A stretch of 64,000 bases of DNA. Source: a virus. The position numbers were made by a program, and so were the translations under genes. The stretch covers positions 155,465 to 219,464 of IMG/VR virus record IMGVR_UViG_3300045051_000720. The stretch is one strand, 5' to 3'. Positions 1 through 7,220 of the stretch are shown here, piece by piece (within the stretch, counting starts at the first letter, position 1; each line of letters starts with the position of its first letter). Under the pieces are notes generated by a model that saw only the letters and a program-made list of their open reading frames with translations, did not search any database and had not been told where the DNA came from.

Positions 1-159
1 ACCTATGGCCCCGATGGTGACCAACCCCTCCGCTGGGTCCCGCTCAAGGACTGTACGCTTGACCATCTCAAGGCCATCCAGAGGACCCAATCGCACATCG
101 TTGGCACGATAGCCGAGAAGGTCGTGGACTGGTGGGTTAAGGAGAAGGAGGGGCTATGA
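1..159 (+). CDS. Partial hypothetical protein (C-terminal end)
   Basis: The frame is open from the first base of the window and ends at a TGA that overlaps the next start codon (ATGA). The visible 52 residues are charged, with a Trp-containing end (VVDWWVKEKEGL). The 5' part lies outside the window. No family is recognised. Confidence 0.7.
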   Translation, partial: TYGPDGDQPLRWVPLKDCTLDHLKAIQRTQSHIVGTIAEKVVDWWVKEKEGL

Positions 160-656
160 CCTACGACCCCCACGTCTGGCTGGTATGGAGCCGGGAACAC
201 AACGCTTGGTGGCGACCCGCCGCGGCGGGGTATTGTACCAGCGTGCTGGACGCCGGGCGCTTCACGCTTGAAGAGGCCACCGATCACTGCAATCTGCGCT
301 CGCGCGTGGCTGGGGAACAAGACCCCGAGGTGATGATCCATGTGGACGATGCCCTCAAGGGACCGCACGGGCTGGATGACTATGCGCAATGCCGAGAGTG
401 GATAGATGAACTGGACCCCCTGCTATGGGTCCCACCCACCACCAAGACACCCGCGCAGCAGTTCCGCGAGCTGAAGGAAAGCAGCGAACGGTTCCGCTGC
501 GAGGTGATCGACCTGCGTTGTGCCCTCACCCAAGCCGAAGCTGAACTACGTGTGGGCGATAAATACTCGGTCTTGGCTGCGCTCCAGACCATCCGAGACG
601 CTCTCGCCGCACAGGTGCCGCGCGAACCGGCCAATGGGACGGGATGGAAAAGCTAA
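156..656 (+). CDS. Hypothetical protein, Trp-rich start and coiled coil
   Basis: 166 residues, start overlapping the previous stop (ATGA). The first 25 residues are rich in Trp; residues of about 95-150 have a heptad-like pattern of Leu, Glu and Arg that suggests a coiled coil. No catalytic motif is visible and no family is recognised. The coupling to its neighbours suggests an operon entering from the left. Confidence 0.75.
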   Translation: MTYDPHVWLVWSREHNAWWRPAAAGYCTSVLDAGRFTLEEATDHCNLRSRVAGEQDPEVMIHVDDALKGPHGLDDYAQCREWIDELDPLLWVPPTTKTPAQQFRELKESSERFRCEVIDLRCALTQAEAELRVGDKYSVLAALQTIRDALAAQVPREPANGTGWKS

Positions 657-862
657 TGGGCTTCGCACTTCCAACTTGTCAGCCTCCCACCCGCTGCTAC
701 GGCTGCCGTCATGGTGAGGTTTGGACAAACCCCGCTGGTCATGCCACCCTATGGTGCAACCGAGCCCAGCGCGCGGCGCGGGTGAAGCGCAGCAAGGCTT
801 TGTTTACCGTAGCCCAGCTCAACTCAACCCCTCGCCCGAAGTGGTGCCCGCTTTCTTCATGA
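644..862 (+). CDS. Small Cys-containing protein
   Basis: 72 residues overlapping the previous gene by 13 nt and the next by ATGA. Cysteines in C-x6-C-x2-C near the start, then single Cys residues at about 38 and 68, could bind a metal, but the spacing matches no zinc finger I can name. Basic middle part. Function unknown. Confidence 0.6.
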   Translation: MEKLMGFALPTCQPPTRCYGCRHGEVWTNPAGHATLWCNRAQRAARVKRSKALFTVAQLNSTPRPKWCPLSS

Positions 863-1290
863 CTCCTGACCAATCCGATCCTCTCCCTGACTCTGGCCAA
901 CGCGCCCAGTTCGCAACCGGCGCAGTGCGCGATCTTTCCCTTGGGAAGGGTCACTTTCACTCGATCCCTCCCATCGCTTTGCGTAAGCTGGCGAAGCGGT
1001 TCGAGGACGGCGCACGGAAGTACGCTAAAAATAATTTTGCCAAAGGTATCCCCCTCAGTCACTTCCAAGACAGCTTGACGCGTCATATCCTTGCTTGGGC
1101 AGAAGGCGACGAGACCGAAGACCACGCTGGAGCCATCTTGTGGAACGCCGCCGTGATGATCTGGACCGACGAGGAAATCAAGGCTGGTCGACTACCCAAA
1201 GAGCTGGACGACCTTCTATACCGCAACCGATGCACGACTACATCCGCCTCCACTCCGGCCGACGCTTCCACTTCCTCAAGCCCGCGCTGA
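859..1290 (+). CDS. dATP/dGTP diphosphohydrolase-domain protein (DUF5664-like)
   Basis: 143 residues. The core, about residues 32-110, has the pattern of the phage dATP/dGTP diphosphohydrolase N-terminal family: IPPIALRKLAKRFEDGARKY, then NFAKG, RHILAWAEGDETEDHAG and an alpha-helical end. These all-alpha MazG-related enzymes are thought to split dATP or dGTP. The start was chosen because ATG at 859 overlaps the previous stop; the longer open frame upstream lies over the previous gene. The Ser/Thr-rich last 20 residues overlap the next gene. It is followed by an HD-domain nucleotide hydrolase candidate, so the pair may adjust the dNTP pool. Substrate is inferred from family only. Confidence 0.75.
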   Translation: MTPDQSDPLPDSGQRAQFATGAVRDLSLGKGHFHSIPPIALRKLAKRFEDGARKYAKNNFAKGIPLSHFQDSLTRHILAWAEGDETEDHAGAILWNAAVMIWTDEEIKAGRLPKELDDLLYRNRCTTTSASTPADASTSSSPR

Positions 1291-1739
1291 ACGAGCTGTG
1301 CATCGAGGACGTAGCGCACGCCCTTGCTTACATCTGCCGATTCACTGGCCACACCCGCCAGCACTACTCGGTAGGGATGCACTCGTGTCTGGTGAGCGAC
1401 ATCCTCCCGCAAGACCTCAAGCTGTGCGGTCTCTTACACGATGCAAGCGAAGCATATTGCAACGATCTCGCAGCTCCGCTTAAGGCCGTGCTGCCTCAAT
1501 ATGTCGAGCTGGAGAATCGCGTGCAACGCCTCATCGCGCGCAAGTGGCGGTTACCCTATCCCTTCCCTGCCGCCGTCAAGACTGCCGATATGACTCTACT
1601 GGTCAGTGAGATCCGTGATCTCGTGCCCAAGGGCCAATGGAGAGAGTACCCCTACACGCCGCTCGATTATCGGATCAGACCTTGGACGCCTGAGCGCACG
1701 CGGCGCGAGTTCATGCGGCGGTTTCGCCGGTTGACATGA
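1230..1739 (+). CDS. HD-domain phosphohydrolase, YfbR/DatZ-like
   Basis: 169 residues. The order H (HTRQHYSVGMHS), HD (GLLHDASEAY), a conserved DL..PLK segment and a late D (TADMTLLVSEIRDL) is that of the YfbR-like HD family (5'-deoxynucleotidases) and of the phage dATP triphosphohydrolases called DatZ. Metal-binding His and Asp residues appear complete. It begins inside the 3' end of the previous gene (61-nt overlap, different frame). Beside the DUF5664-like gene it suggests removal of dATP or dAMP. Many phages without modified DNA carry this family, so a base-modification role is only a possibility; no purZ is in the window. Confidence 0.8.
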   Translation: MHDYIRLHSGRRFHFLKPALNELCIEDVAHALAYICRFTGHTRQHYSVGMHSCLVSDILPQDLKLCGLLHDASEAYCNDLAAPLKAVLPQYVELENRVQRLIARKWRLPYPFPAAVKTADMTLLVSEIRDLVPKGQWREYPYTPLDYRIRPWTPERTRREFMRRFRRLT

Positions 1740-1755
1740 TACGCGTTTCCACGCA

Positions 1756-1784
1756 TAGACACACCCCCTAAACCCTGCTATCCT
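1756..1784 (+). promoter_or_regulatory. Leaderless promoter for gene 1791
   Basis: TAGACA (1756-1761), 17 bp, TATCCT (1779-1784) with TG before the -10; six bases to the ATG at 1791, so the A of ATG is the predicted +1. Confidence 0.75.
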
Positions 1785-1790
1785 CTCCCT

Positions 1791-2369
1791 ATGGACCTTC
1801 TCGCCTCTCTCATCAAGGGTCTGAAGACCCCTCCCGAAGACACATCCCTCTGGGGTCGTCTGCTCTCCCACTGGTGGGAGGTCAAGTGGTGGTGGGGGGA
1901 TCATATCTGGTCACACGCGCCGCGCTGGCTGAGGCATAGCTGGAGGTCATTCGCGCGCTGGTGGCACGAGCAGATCACTTGCCGCATCAACCCGCGCCAG
2001 CGATGGTTCACCAAGCAGATCCCGCGGACTTGGACCGAGAAGGAGGAGCTGATCGAGCTATGCCTCTACGCCGCCATCATCCACTTCGTTGAGGGCGAAG
2101 ACTGCTTCAACACCACCACCATTGACGAACCCCTCGCGAGCGAGCTGCGTGCCGTATACGACTGGGCCAAAACCGGCCGCGCCGCGGCGTTGGCGGCTCA
2201 ACAGGCCTCGTGGCATCCCGGTGCATGGGAGATGTGTGGAGTCACCATCGGCGAGGGCGTGGAGCGGGGGTCCACGGAGGAATATCGCCGTCTTGGCGAC
2301 GAGATCGAGGCACGGGACACCAGATGGCTTCAGTGGATCGTGGTCAACCGCGCGCACCTATGGACCTAG
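1791..2369 (+). CDS. Conserved phage protein, Trp-rich
   Basis: 192 residues with a Trp/Arg-rich first part (HWWEVKWWWGDHIW and more) followed by RINPRQRWFTKQIPRTWTEKEELIELCL. A similar order of W-rich segment and 'RQRW.TK.IPR.W' is familiar from phage proteins of unknown function. No membrane segment is clear. Transcribed from its own leaderless promoter. Confidence 0.85.
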   Translation: MDLLASLIKGLKTPPEDTSLWGRLLSHWWEVKWWWGDHIWSHAPRWLRHSWRSFARWWHEQITCRINPRQRWFTKQIPRTWTEKEELIELCLYAAIIHFVEGEDCFNTTTIDEPLASELRAVYDWAKTGRAAALAAQQASWHPGAWEMCGVTIGEGVERGSTEEYRRLGDEIEARDTRWLQWIVVNRAHLWT

Positions 2370-2596
2370 ACGCCTTCACCACCACCGTCCTCTTCGTCGC
2401 CGCCATTGGATGGTCGGCGCTGGGCATCGCGATGTGCCATGAGCTGTACCATCTGGCCCCAACGTGGCGATGGAAGGCGTTTCTCATCGCAGCGGGCGGC
2501 CCAGCGGTCTGGGGCGTCGCGCTGTATCGAGGATTCAAGGCCCTCCGCCATAGGGTTCTTCACCACTTCGGCGTCGACCACTTCAGCTGCTCATGA
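2360..2596 (+). CDS. Small membrane protein
   Basis: 78 residues, starting at ATG 2360 inside the end of the previous gene (10-nt overlap). Residues of about 5-25 and 38-55 are hydrophobic (VLFVAAIGWSALGIAM and AFLIAAGGPAVWGVALY), so two membrane spans are likely, with a basic His-rich tail. Function unknown. Confidence 0.7.
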   Translation: MDLDAFTTTVLFVAAIGWSALGIAMCHELYHLAPTWRWKAFLIAAGGPAVWGVALYRGFKALRHRVLHHFGVDHFSCS

Positions 2597-2832
2597 CCCC
2601 TCAAGCCATCGCCACTCTCGCCGCCAGTCTGGGGTTCGACATCACACTGGACGGCGAGACCGTCCGGCTGGACGAGGATGTGTGGGTCTTGGACGATGAG
2701 TCGGGGGTCGAAGCGTGGGACAGGTATGTCGAGATCTGCCGGGTGTTGCACGCCCATGGGCTTGACATGCCCTTTGGTCTCGTTACCATAGAGCACGATC
2801 ACATCAGCGGTGTAATTACTGCGCCCTTATGA
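2593..2832 (+). CDS. Hypothetical acidic protein
   Basis: 79 residues, ATGA-coupled to the gene before. Acidic, with a short beta-like first half and WDRYVEICRVL helix. Ends shortly before the promoter of the TnpB-like gene. No family recognised. Confidence 0.7.
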   Translation: MTPQAIATLAASLGFDITLDGETVRLDEDVWVLDDESGVEAWDRYVEICRVLHAHGLDMPFGLVTIEHDHISGVITAPL

Positions 2833-2839
2833 ACAGAGC

Positions 2840-2868
2840 TTGACACTCTTGGTCAATCCTGCTATACT
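2840..2868 (+). promoter_or_regulatory. Strong leaderless promoter of the TnpB-like gene
   Basis: TTGACA (2840-2845), 17 bp, TATACT (2863-2868), the closest match to the sigma-70 consensus in the window. Seven bases separate it from the TTG start at 2876, so the message is predicted to be leaderless with a TTG start. Confidence 0.75.
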
Positions 2869-2875
2869 GTAACTG

Positions 2876-4645
2876 TTGAAGACTCTCATCTACCGCTTCC
2901 GACTTGCTCCTAGCGTGCATCAATGTGCCATGATTGAGGCGAGTAACACACAACTGTGTCGGGTATGGAATGCTTTAGTAGGTGCCACCAAGCACGCCGA
3001 GCACGAATGCAAGCATGGACGCAAGACTTGCGTGGTCAAGCGATTAACTGATTTGCTGACCCAGAAGAAAGTCGTCGGGATGCGCGCGGCTGCCGTGAAA
3101 AAGCTGGCAGAATCCAAAGCAATATCATTAACGGATGCCAACAATCTTCTCACCCGCGAGCAGGTCGCCCGTGAGAGTCGCACGATTGTGCGCAAGAATG
3201 GAACCAAAGCGCGACGGTGTTCTATTCGTAAGCTGGCGTTGGCCTATGCCATTGCTACGGTAGGTCATCAGATCAACCGCTTCGGAGTGGAATCCGCCGC
3301 GTTTTGGGGAGTGATTGAAAAATTCAAAACCTCTACCGCCGACTATCCATTGGGCAAACGGGGTGCGCCCCGATTCAAACGAGTGGGTGATAACGTGTCC
3401 ATGCAGGCTCAGACCAAGAATCAACACGTCAAGGAGGGGGTCGTTGACCTATCGCGTTTAGTCGGTTCTAGTTGTTCCTGTGTCCACATGATTCAACACC
3501 GCCCGATTCCAGACGGCGCGATTGTCAAGCAGATGGCCGTGGTTAAGCAAAATGACCGGCTGTTTGTGGCCATCTTTGTTGATGTGCCAGATGCGGCGGC
3601 GCAAAAGAGTTTAATGGCAGCTAGTGGAGCGACGGCTGGTATTGATCCCGGCCGTAAGACGGCAGTGTCGCTCAGTTCTACAGACGGAACAATCCAACAG
3701 GTTGTCTCGCCCCCACTCTTGCGGGACAAACGGTTCATGCGTCGCACGGCGCGGTTGGCACGCAAGTTGGACAGGCAACGCCGCTTTGCCAATCCAGACC
3801 GCTACAATGAGGATGGCACCTTCAAGCGCGGAGCGCGCGGTGTGTGGGTGACAACCAAGGGAATGACTAAGACCCAAAAGCGTGCGAACGATTTGCGTCG
3901 CCGTCTTGTGGATGTACGCACAGAGCACTATCGTCTCAAAGCGCGCGAAGTGTTGAATCAGTTTGACCACGTTGGGATCGGTACATGGCGGCCCAAGGGT
4001 GCGCCGGGTGAAGGACAAGCCAAACGCGCACAGTTGCGCAAGGACGCAGATAACGCTTTGGGTCAATTCGCGGGTATCCTTCGGGACTATGCTGCGCGCA
4101 ATGTGACCCCCAAGAAGATCTACGATATCAATGAGGTCAACACCACCCGTCGTTGCATCAATTGTGGCGAGATGACGGGGCCGAGTGGGTTGTCCAACCT
4201 TGGGGTGCGCGAGTGGACGTGTTCCCACTGTGGTGCCCACCATCAGAGAGACTTTGCTAGTGCGCGAGCTATCGCTCTGCGCACTCAAATCGTGGCCGAT
4301 ACGCATTTGGTTAACGATGGTCCAACGACCAAAATTCAGCCTGTTCGTTATGCCGCAAAGCGTAACAAACGAAGTGGGTTGGTGGCGACACCAATCAATG
4401 TGCCCGTGGAACAGGAAGCGGAGGCCGCGAGGTCCCGTCTGAGTAAAAACGGTGCTCGTGCGAGTGCCCCAGTGGTAGACCATCCGGCCGATTGCACTCG
4501 CGTGCGAAAAGCCAATGCTGACGAAGGCTCTAGCAATATCCTCGCGTCAGAGCCAGCTACCAATGCCTGCAAAGGTAACCATCGCTCGCATAGTTGCGCC
4601 GTAGAACTTGAGTCCACGGTAGTTGTGGAGGAACACTCACTATGA
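2876..4645 (+). CDS. tnpB: TnpB/OrfB-family RNA-guided nuclease homologue with rearranged RuvC site
   Basis: 589 residues from a TTG start set by the promoter. The N-terminus (YRFRLAPS.HQ) is typical of OrfB/TnpB. The RuvC-I Asp is in GIDPGRK (about D257), followed by a long Arg-rich bridge-like helix. At the usual RuvC-II place the sequence is DHVGIGTWRPKG, without the expected Glu. A Glu instead sits just before the zinc ribbon in INEVNTTRRC (about E420), the place used by 'rearranged' TnpB proteins and Fanzors. The zinc ribbon is C-x2-C (about 427/430) and C-x2-C (about 449/452), and the last Asp is in RDFASARAI (about D459). About 120 further residues form a basic, low-complexity tail unlike core TnpB; the 3' end of the gene may also encode guide RNA. 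No tnpA and no clear IS200/IS605 ends were seen. TnpB normally cuts DNA guided by omega RNA; activity here is inferred. It could also be a dead regulator (TldR-like) if E420 is not catalytic. Confidence 0.9.
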   Translation: MKTLIYRFRLAPSVHQCAMIEASNTQLCRVWNALVGATKHAEHECKHGRKTCVVKRLTDLLTQKKVVGMRAAAVKKLAESKAISLTDANNLLTREQVARESRTIVRKNGTKARRCSIRKLALAYAIATVGHQINRFGVESAAFWGVIEKFKTSTADYPLGKRGAPRFKRVGDNVSMQAQTKNQHVKEGVVDLSRLVGSSCSCVHMIQHRPIPDGAIVKQMAVVKQNDRLFVAIFVDVPDAAAQKSLMAASGATAGIDPGRKTAVSLSSTDGTIQQVVSPPLLRDKRFMRRTARLARKLDRQRRFANPDRYNEDGTFKRGARGVWVTTKGMTKTQKRANDLRRRLVDVRTEHYRLKAREVLNQFDHVGIGTWRPKGAPGEGQAKRAQLRKDADNALGQFAGILRDYAARNVTPKKIYDINEVNTTRRCINCGEMTGPSGLSNLGVREWTCSHCGAHHQRDFASARAIALRTQIVADTHLVNDGPTTKIQPVRYAAKRNKRSGLVATPINVPVEQEAEAARSRLSKNGARASAPVVDHPADCTRVRKANADEGSSNILASEPATNACKGNHRSHSCAVELESTVVVEEHSL

Positions 4646-4648
4646 GTG
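4613..4648 (+). other. Twin hairpins at the 3' end of the TnpB-like gene
   Basis: TCCAC (4613-4617) pairs with GTGGA (4625-4629), and CACTC (4634-4638) with GAGTG (4644-4648). The second spans the stop codon. omega RNAs of TnpB systems overlap the 3' end of tnpB, so these are candidate scaffold stems; both are only 5 bp and could be chance. Confidence 0.3.
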
Positions 4649-4664
4649 GGCGAAAGTTCGTTCA

Positions 4665-4940
4665 ATGCGGCCTCACCACATGCGCCAGACCCTCTGCTAC
4701 CTTGACACCCCTCGCGCGTGTGTGGACCTCATCGACCGGCTCAACGCCGAATATCGCCGCGAGTTCGGGCGCAGGTTGACGGTTGATATGACTCTCACTG
4801 TAGGGTCGCACCGTGATTTCCCATCGCGCCGTGATGGGACACCCCGCGATGAGTACAGCATCACCTTGCACGCGGACCCCGTAACCCAAGCCCCCGAGAT
4901 CACATGGCTCATATCGAACACCCAGATCCCCGCAGCGTGA
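4665..4940 (+). CDS. Hypothetical protein
   Basis: 91 residues from ATG 4665; a start at ATG 4680 is also possible, and the open frame extends back into the TnpB-like gene. Contains LCYLDTPRACVDLIDRLNAEYRRE, helical, then strands. No SD and no clear promoter: it may be read with the gene before. Family unknown. Confidence 0.6.
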   Translation: MRPHHMRQTLCYLDTPRACVDLIDRLNAEYRREFGRRLTVDMTLTVGSHRDFPSRRDGTPRDEYSITLHADPVTQAPEITWLISNTQIPAA

Positions 4941-5176
4941 AATGGCTTTACAAGATCCGCACCTATATCGCGCCTCCCATTGAGGTGGGTTCGAGATGGG
5001 TGTGTCGCTCAGACAAGGGTAATCCGTTCGTCGAGTACGCCTACGAGGTCGAGGCCGTTGAGAACGGCTTCGTGACCTATCGCTATATCCAACCCAAGAC
5101 TGGGTATCGGTATAGCGAACTCAGTTCACTCAGTGTCTCGTCTTTCCGCATCTGCTACTGCCCCCTTATCACATGA
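4904..5176 (+). CDS. Hypothetical protein
   Basis: 90 residues starting 37 nt before the previous stop, in another frame. Aromatic, beta-rich (GSRWVCRSDKGNPF, VTYRYIQPKTGYRYSEL), resembling small SH3-like folds, but this is only an impression. Unknown function. Confidence 0.65.
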   Translation: MAHIEHPDPRSVKWLYKIRTYIAPPIEVGSRWVCRSDKGNPFVEYAYEVEAVENGFVTYRYIQPKTGYRYSELSSLSVSSFRICYCPLIT

Positions 5177-5403
5177 CCATTCCGCTTCTCGACTGGGCCT
5201 CGGCCAACCCATGGTTGGCGTTTGGGCTATCGTTCCCCACCGCCATGGTCATCGTCAGCATGGCATGGCTCGTTGCCGCGTCGTGCGAGAACGCGATGAA
5301 CCTGATTTTGCGCCTCGTCAATCAGGTGGTCAACGGGGCAGTCATCCTATTTCGCGGCTACGCTCCCATGCCTGACGAGCCCGAGCCTGACGAACAGAAA
5401 TGA
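5173..5403 (+). CDS. Small membrane protein
   Basis: 76 residues, ATGA-coupled. One clear hydrophobic span (about residues 14-36) and a second weaker one (about 45-61), with an acidic Pro-rich tail PDEPEPDEQK. Function unknown. Confidence 0.7.
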   Translation: MTIPLLDWASANPWLAFGLSFPTAMVIVSMAWLVAASCENAMNLILRLVNQVVNGAVILFRGYAPMPDEPEPDEQK

Positions 5404-5462
5404 CCCTGCTGGTGGTGTTGGGGGTGTGCATCGTGTTGGCGTTTTTCAACCATGACGACTGA
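5400..5462 (+). CDS. Tiny membrane peptide, 20 residues
   Basis: ATGA-coupled to the gene before and overlapping the next start. The peptide is a single hydrophobic stretch (LLVVLGVCIVLAFF) ending NHDD. The coupling on both sides argues for translation; otherwise it could be chance. Confidence 0.45.
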   Translation: MTLLVVLGVCIVLAFFNHDD

Positions 5463-5949
5463 TTTCTTCGGCCTCTTCAATCCGCCCGGTCGGTACGGGA
5501 AGGTCATCAACTACGGGAGGACGACCGCCGTCACGTTGACCGGCTCGCCCGAGTTCCGCGCCAAGGGGTATAATCTGTTTGCGTCCTTCGGCAGCACCGA
5601 CAGCACGGACCTCCCGGTTATCCGCAAGGCCGACCGACCTGACACCGATTGGTTTTGCCTCCCTCTCGCGCGCATCGAGAGCGCGGTGCGGCTGTACCTC
5701 TATGGTCAACTGCGACAGGCGGCGCCCAAACGGGAGATCCGCGACGAGGAGGGCGACCTCCTTGAGATCGTCTGCGACACCGAGCCCGCGCTGTGGGAGG
5801 AGGCAAGTACACTCGCCGCGTGGTTTGTACAGGAGATGCCAGCCGACTGGGACGCCATCCCGGCGGACGACTGGGTCACGCTCCCCCATGATGAGTACAC
5901 CCTCGGCGAGGCGCGGTGCGCGACGCTGCCGGTGGGGCGAGAGGATTGA
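5452..5949 (+). CDS. Hypothetical protein
   Basis: 165 residues overlapping the tiny peptide gene. Two parts: a beta-rich first half (YGKVINYGRTTAVTLTGSPEF) and an acidic helical second half. Final gene of this operon; a new promoter follows its stop. No family recognised. Confidence 0.8.
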   Translation: MTTDFFGLFNPPGRYGKVINYGRTTAVTLTGSPEFRAKGYNLFASFGSTDSTDLPVIRKADRPDTDWFCLPLARIESAVRLYLYGQLRQAAPKREIRDEEGDLLEIVCDTEPALWEEASTLAAWFVQEMPADWDAIPADDWVTLPHDEYTLGEARCATLPVGRED

Positions 5950-5961
5950 TTCGGGATTGAC

Positions 5962-5990
5962 TTGACATCGCCGTTCAACCCTGAGACACT
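5962..5990 (+). promoter_or_regulatory. Leaderless promoter for gene 5997
   Basis: TTGACA (5962-5967), 17 bp, GACACT (5985-5990), six bases to ATG 5997. Confidence 0.65.
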
Positions 5991-5996
5991 CCCTCT

Positions 5997-6308
5997 ATGT
6001 TCGATCCCAAATACGGCCCCAACTGGGGCTTCGCCATCCCTGACAAACGAGAACGCCCGCCCATCGACATCGACCCGCGCGAGTGGGCTCGACGCACGCA
6101 GAGCAAGAGCTACATCCGCCGCATTAAGCGGTCCGTGCAGTCCGTCGATGGCTACTTTATGCGATGCCGTGGGCGGATGAGGGGACTAACGGGTCACCAG
6201 CGCGATGCGTGTCACTATTTCGCTGCCGTCAACACCGTCGAGGACTACCGCCGTGGGCGTAGTCGGACGGACACCAACGCCGCGCCCAAGGACAGCCTCC
6301 TTTACTGA
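5997..6308 (+). CDS. Hypothetical basic protein
   Basis: 103 residues, leaderless start. Basic middle (WARRTQSKSYIRRIKRSV) suggests nucleic-acid contact, though no domain is recognised. Its stop overlaps the next ATG by one base (TGATG), so it heads the operon that includes the lysis genes. Confidence 0.75.
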   Translation: MFDPKYGPNWGFAIPDKRERPPIDIDPREWARRTQSKSYIRRIKRSVQSVDGYFMRCRGRMRGLTGHQRDACHYFAAVNTVEDYRRGRSRTDTNAAPKDSLLY

Positions 6309-6700
6309 TGAACACTACATACCTCCTCCTCACCCTTATTGTCATTGCCATCGCCGTTGGGGGATGGATCGTGGCAATATATTCCTCCTACAACAGCACG
6401 ACGGAGACGGTTGGTGTGGCGACTGGCATCATCGGCTCAATCGTCAGTCTGGCTCTCGTCCTCGCCAGCTTTGGCGGCAATGGTACCCCCACCACCGATG
6501 AAACCACCTCCTTCTCTCTCGAACGCACTCCCTACCGAGTCATCCTCAAAGCGTTTGACCGCGAGGTCACGTTCACCGATGCGTTCACGGTCGCCAATGC
6601 GGACCGCATCGAGAGGGTGCGTCGCACCACCCAGCACAACGCGTGGGGGTTGGAGGTCGGTAACCCGACCATCGCGGCGGTGTTCAAAGAGACCAAGTGA
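6308..6700 (+). CDS. Membrane protein, possible holin
   Basis: 130 residues with two hydrophobic spans near the start (about 5-25 and 36-56) separated by a short polar turn, and a soluble C-terminal half. It lies directly before the endolysin gene, the usual place of a holin, but the long soluble tail is unusual for one. Role inferred from position only. Confidence 0.65.
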   Translation: MNTTYLLLTLIVIAIAVGGWIVAIYSSYNSTTETVGVATGIIGSIVSLALVLASFGGNGTPTTDETTSFSLERTPYRVILKAFDREVTFTDAFTVANADRIERVRRTTQHNAWGLEVGNPTIAAVFKETK

Positions 6701-6713
6701 TCCCTCGGGAGGC

Positions 6714-7220
6714 ATGATCCGCCACACTCTCGTCCGCTTGGTCTCGTTCGGGGCGATCCTTTGGCTGATGGCCGGTGTTGTTCGCGCCCAGCCTACGCAA
6801 GCGGACCCCTTTCGTTCGTATCTGGTCAGCGTAGAGGGGTATCGTCAGGCCCCTTATCGCGATCAGAATCATTGGGCCGTGGGCGTGGGCCACAATTTAT
6901 CTTCGCACAAACAGCCCGTTCGTACCTACTCCCGCGCCCAAATCGACTCTTTCTACCAAGACGATCTCGCGATTACCCTGCGCGCGGCGCGGGGTGGGGT
7001 AAGGGATTTCGATACGCTGCCCCTCAGTGCGCGGCAGGTGGTGGTGGGACTCATCTGGACCACCGGCCCGGCTGGATTCAGGGGGTTCACGCGCTTCCGT
7101 CAGGCCCTATCCACCCGCGACTACCACGATGCTGCGCGAGAACTTCGCGCTTCGAAATGGTGGACCCAAGTCGGCCAAGCCCGCGCGCGGCGGGCGTATG
7201 AGGCGTTGATGAGACTATGA
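6714..7220 (+). CDS. Signal-bearing GH24-type endolysin (lysozyme)
   Basis: 168 residues; start chosen at ATG 6714 because GGGAGG stands just before it, one of few clear Shine-Dalgarno sites here. A signal or signal-arrest segment covers about residues 6-26 (LVRLVSFGAILWLMAGVVRA). The lysozyme core follows: catalytic Glu in VSVEGYRQAPYRD, Asp nine residues later, then WAVGVGHN. T4 lysozyme has Thr where this protein has Ala (WAVGVGH against YTIGIGH), so the third residue of the Glu-Asp-Thr triad is replaced. It should cut peptidoglycan glycan strands in the periplasm after export. Next to a putative holin. Confidence 0.85.
   Translation: MIRHTLVRLVSFGAILWLMAGVVRAQPTQADPFRSYLVSVEGYRQAPYRDQNHWAVGVGHNLSSHKQPVRTYSRAQIDSFYQDDLAITLRAARGGVRDFDTLPLSARQVVVGLIWTTGPAGFRGFTRFRQALSTRDYHDAARELRASKWWTQVGQARARRAYEALMRL

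Noticed and set aside
3611-4483. 290-residue open frame on the minus strand
   Set aside because: Antisense shadow of the TnpB-like gene, which has clear motifs in its own frame.
2833-4700. Complete IS200/IS605-type insertion sequence
   Set aside because: No tnpA, no recognisable subterminal hairpin ends and no target duplication could be seen; only the TnpB-like gene is supported.
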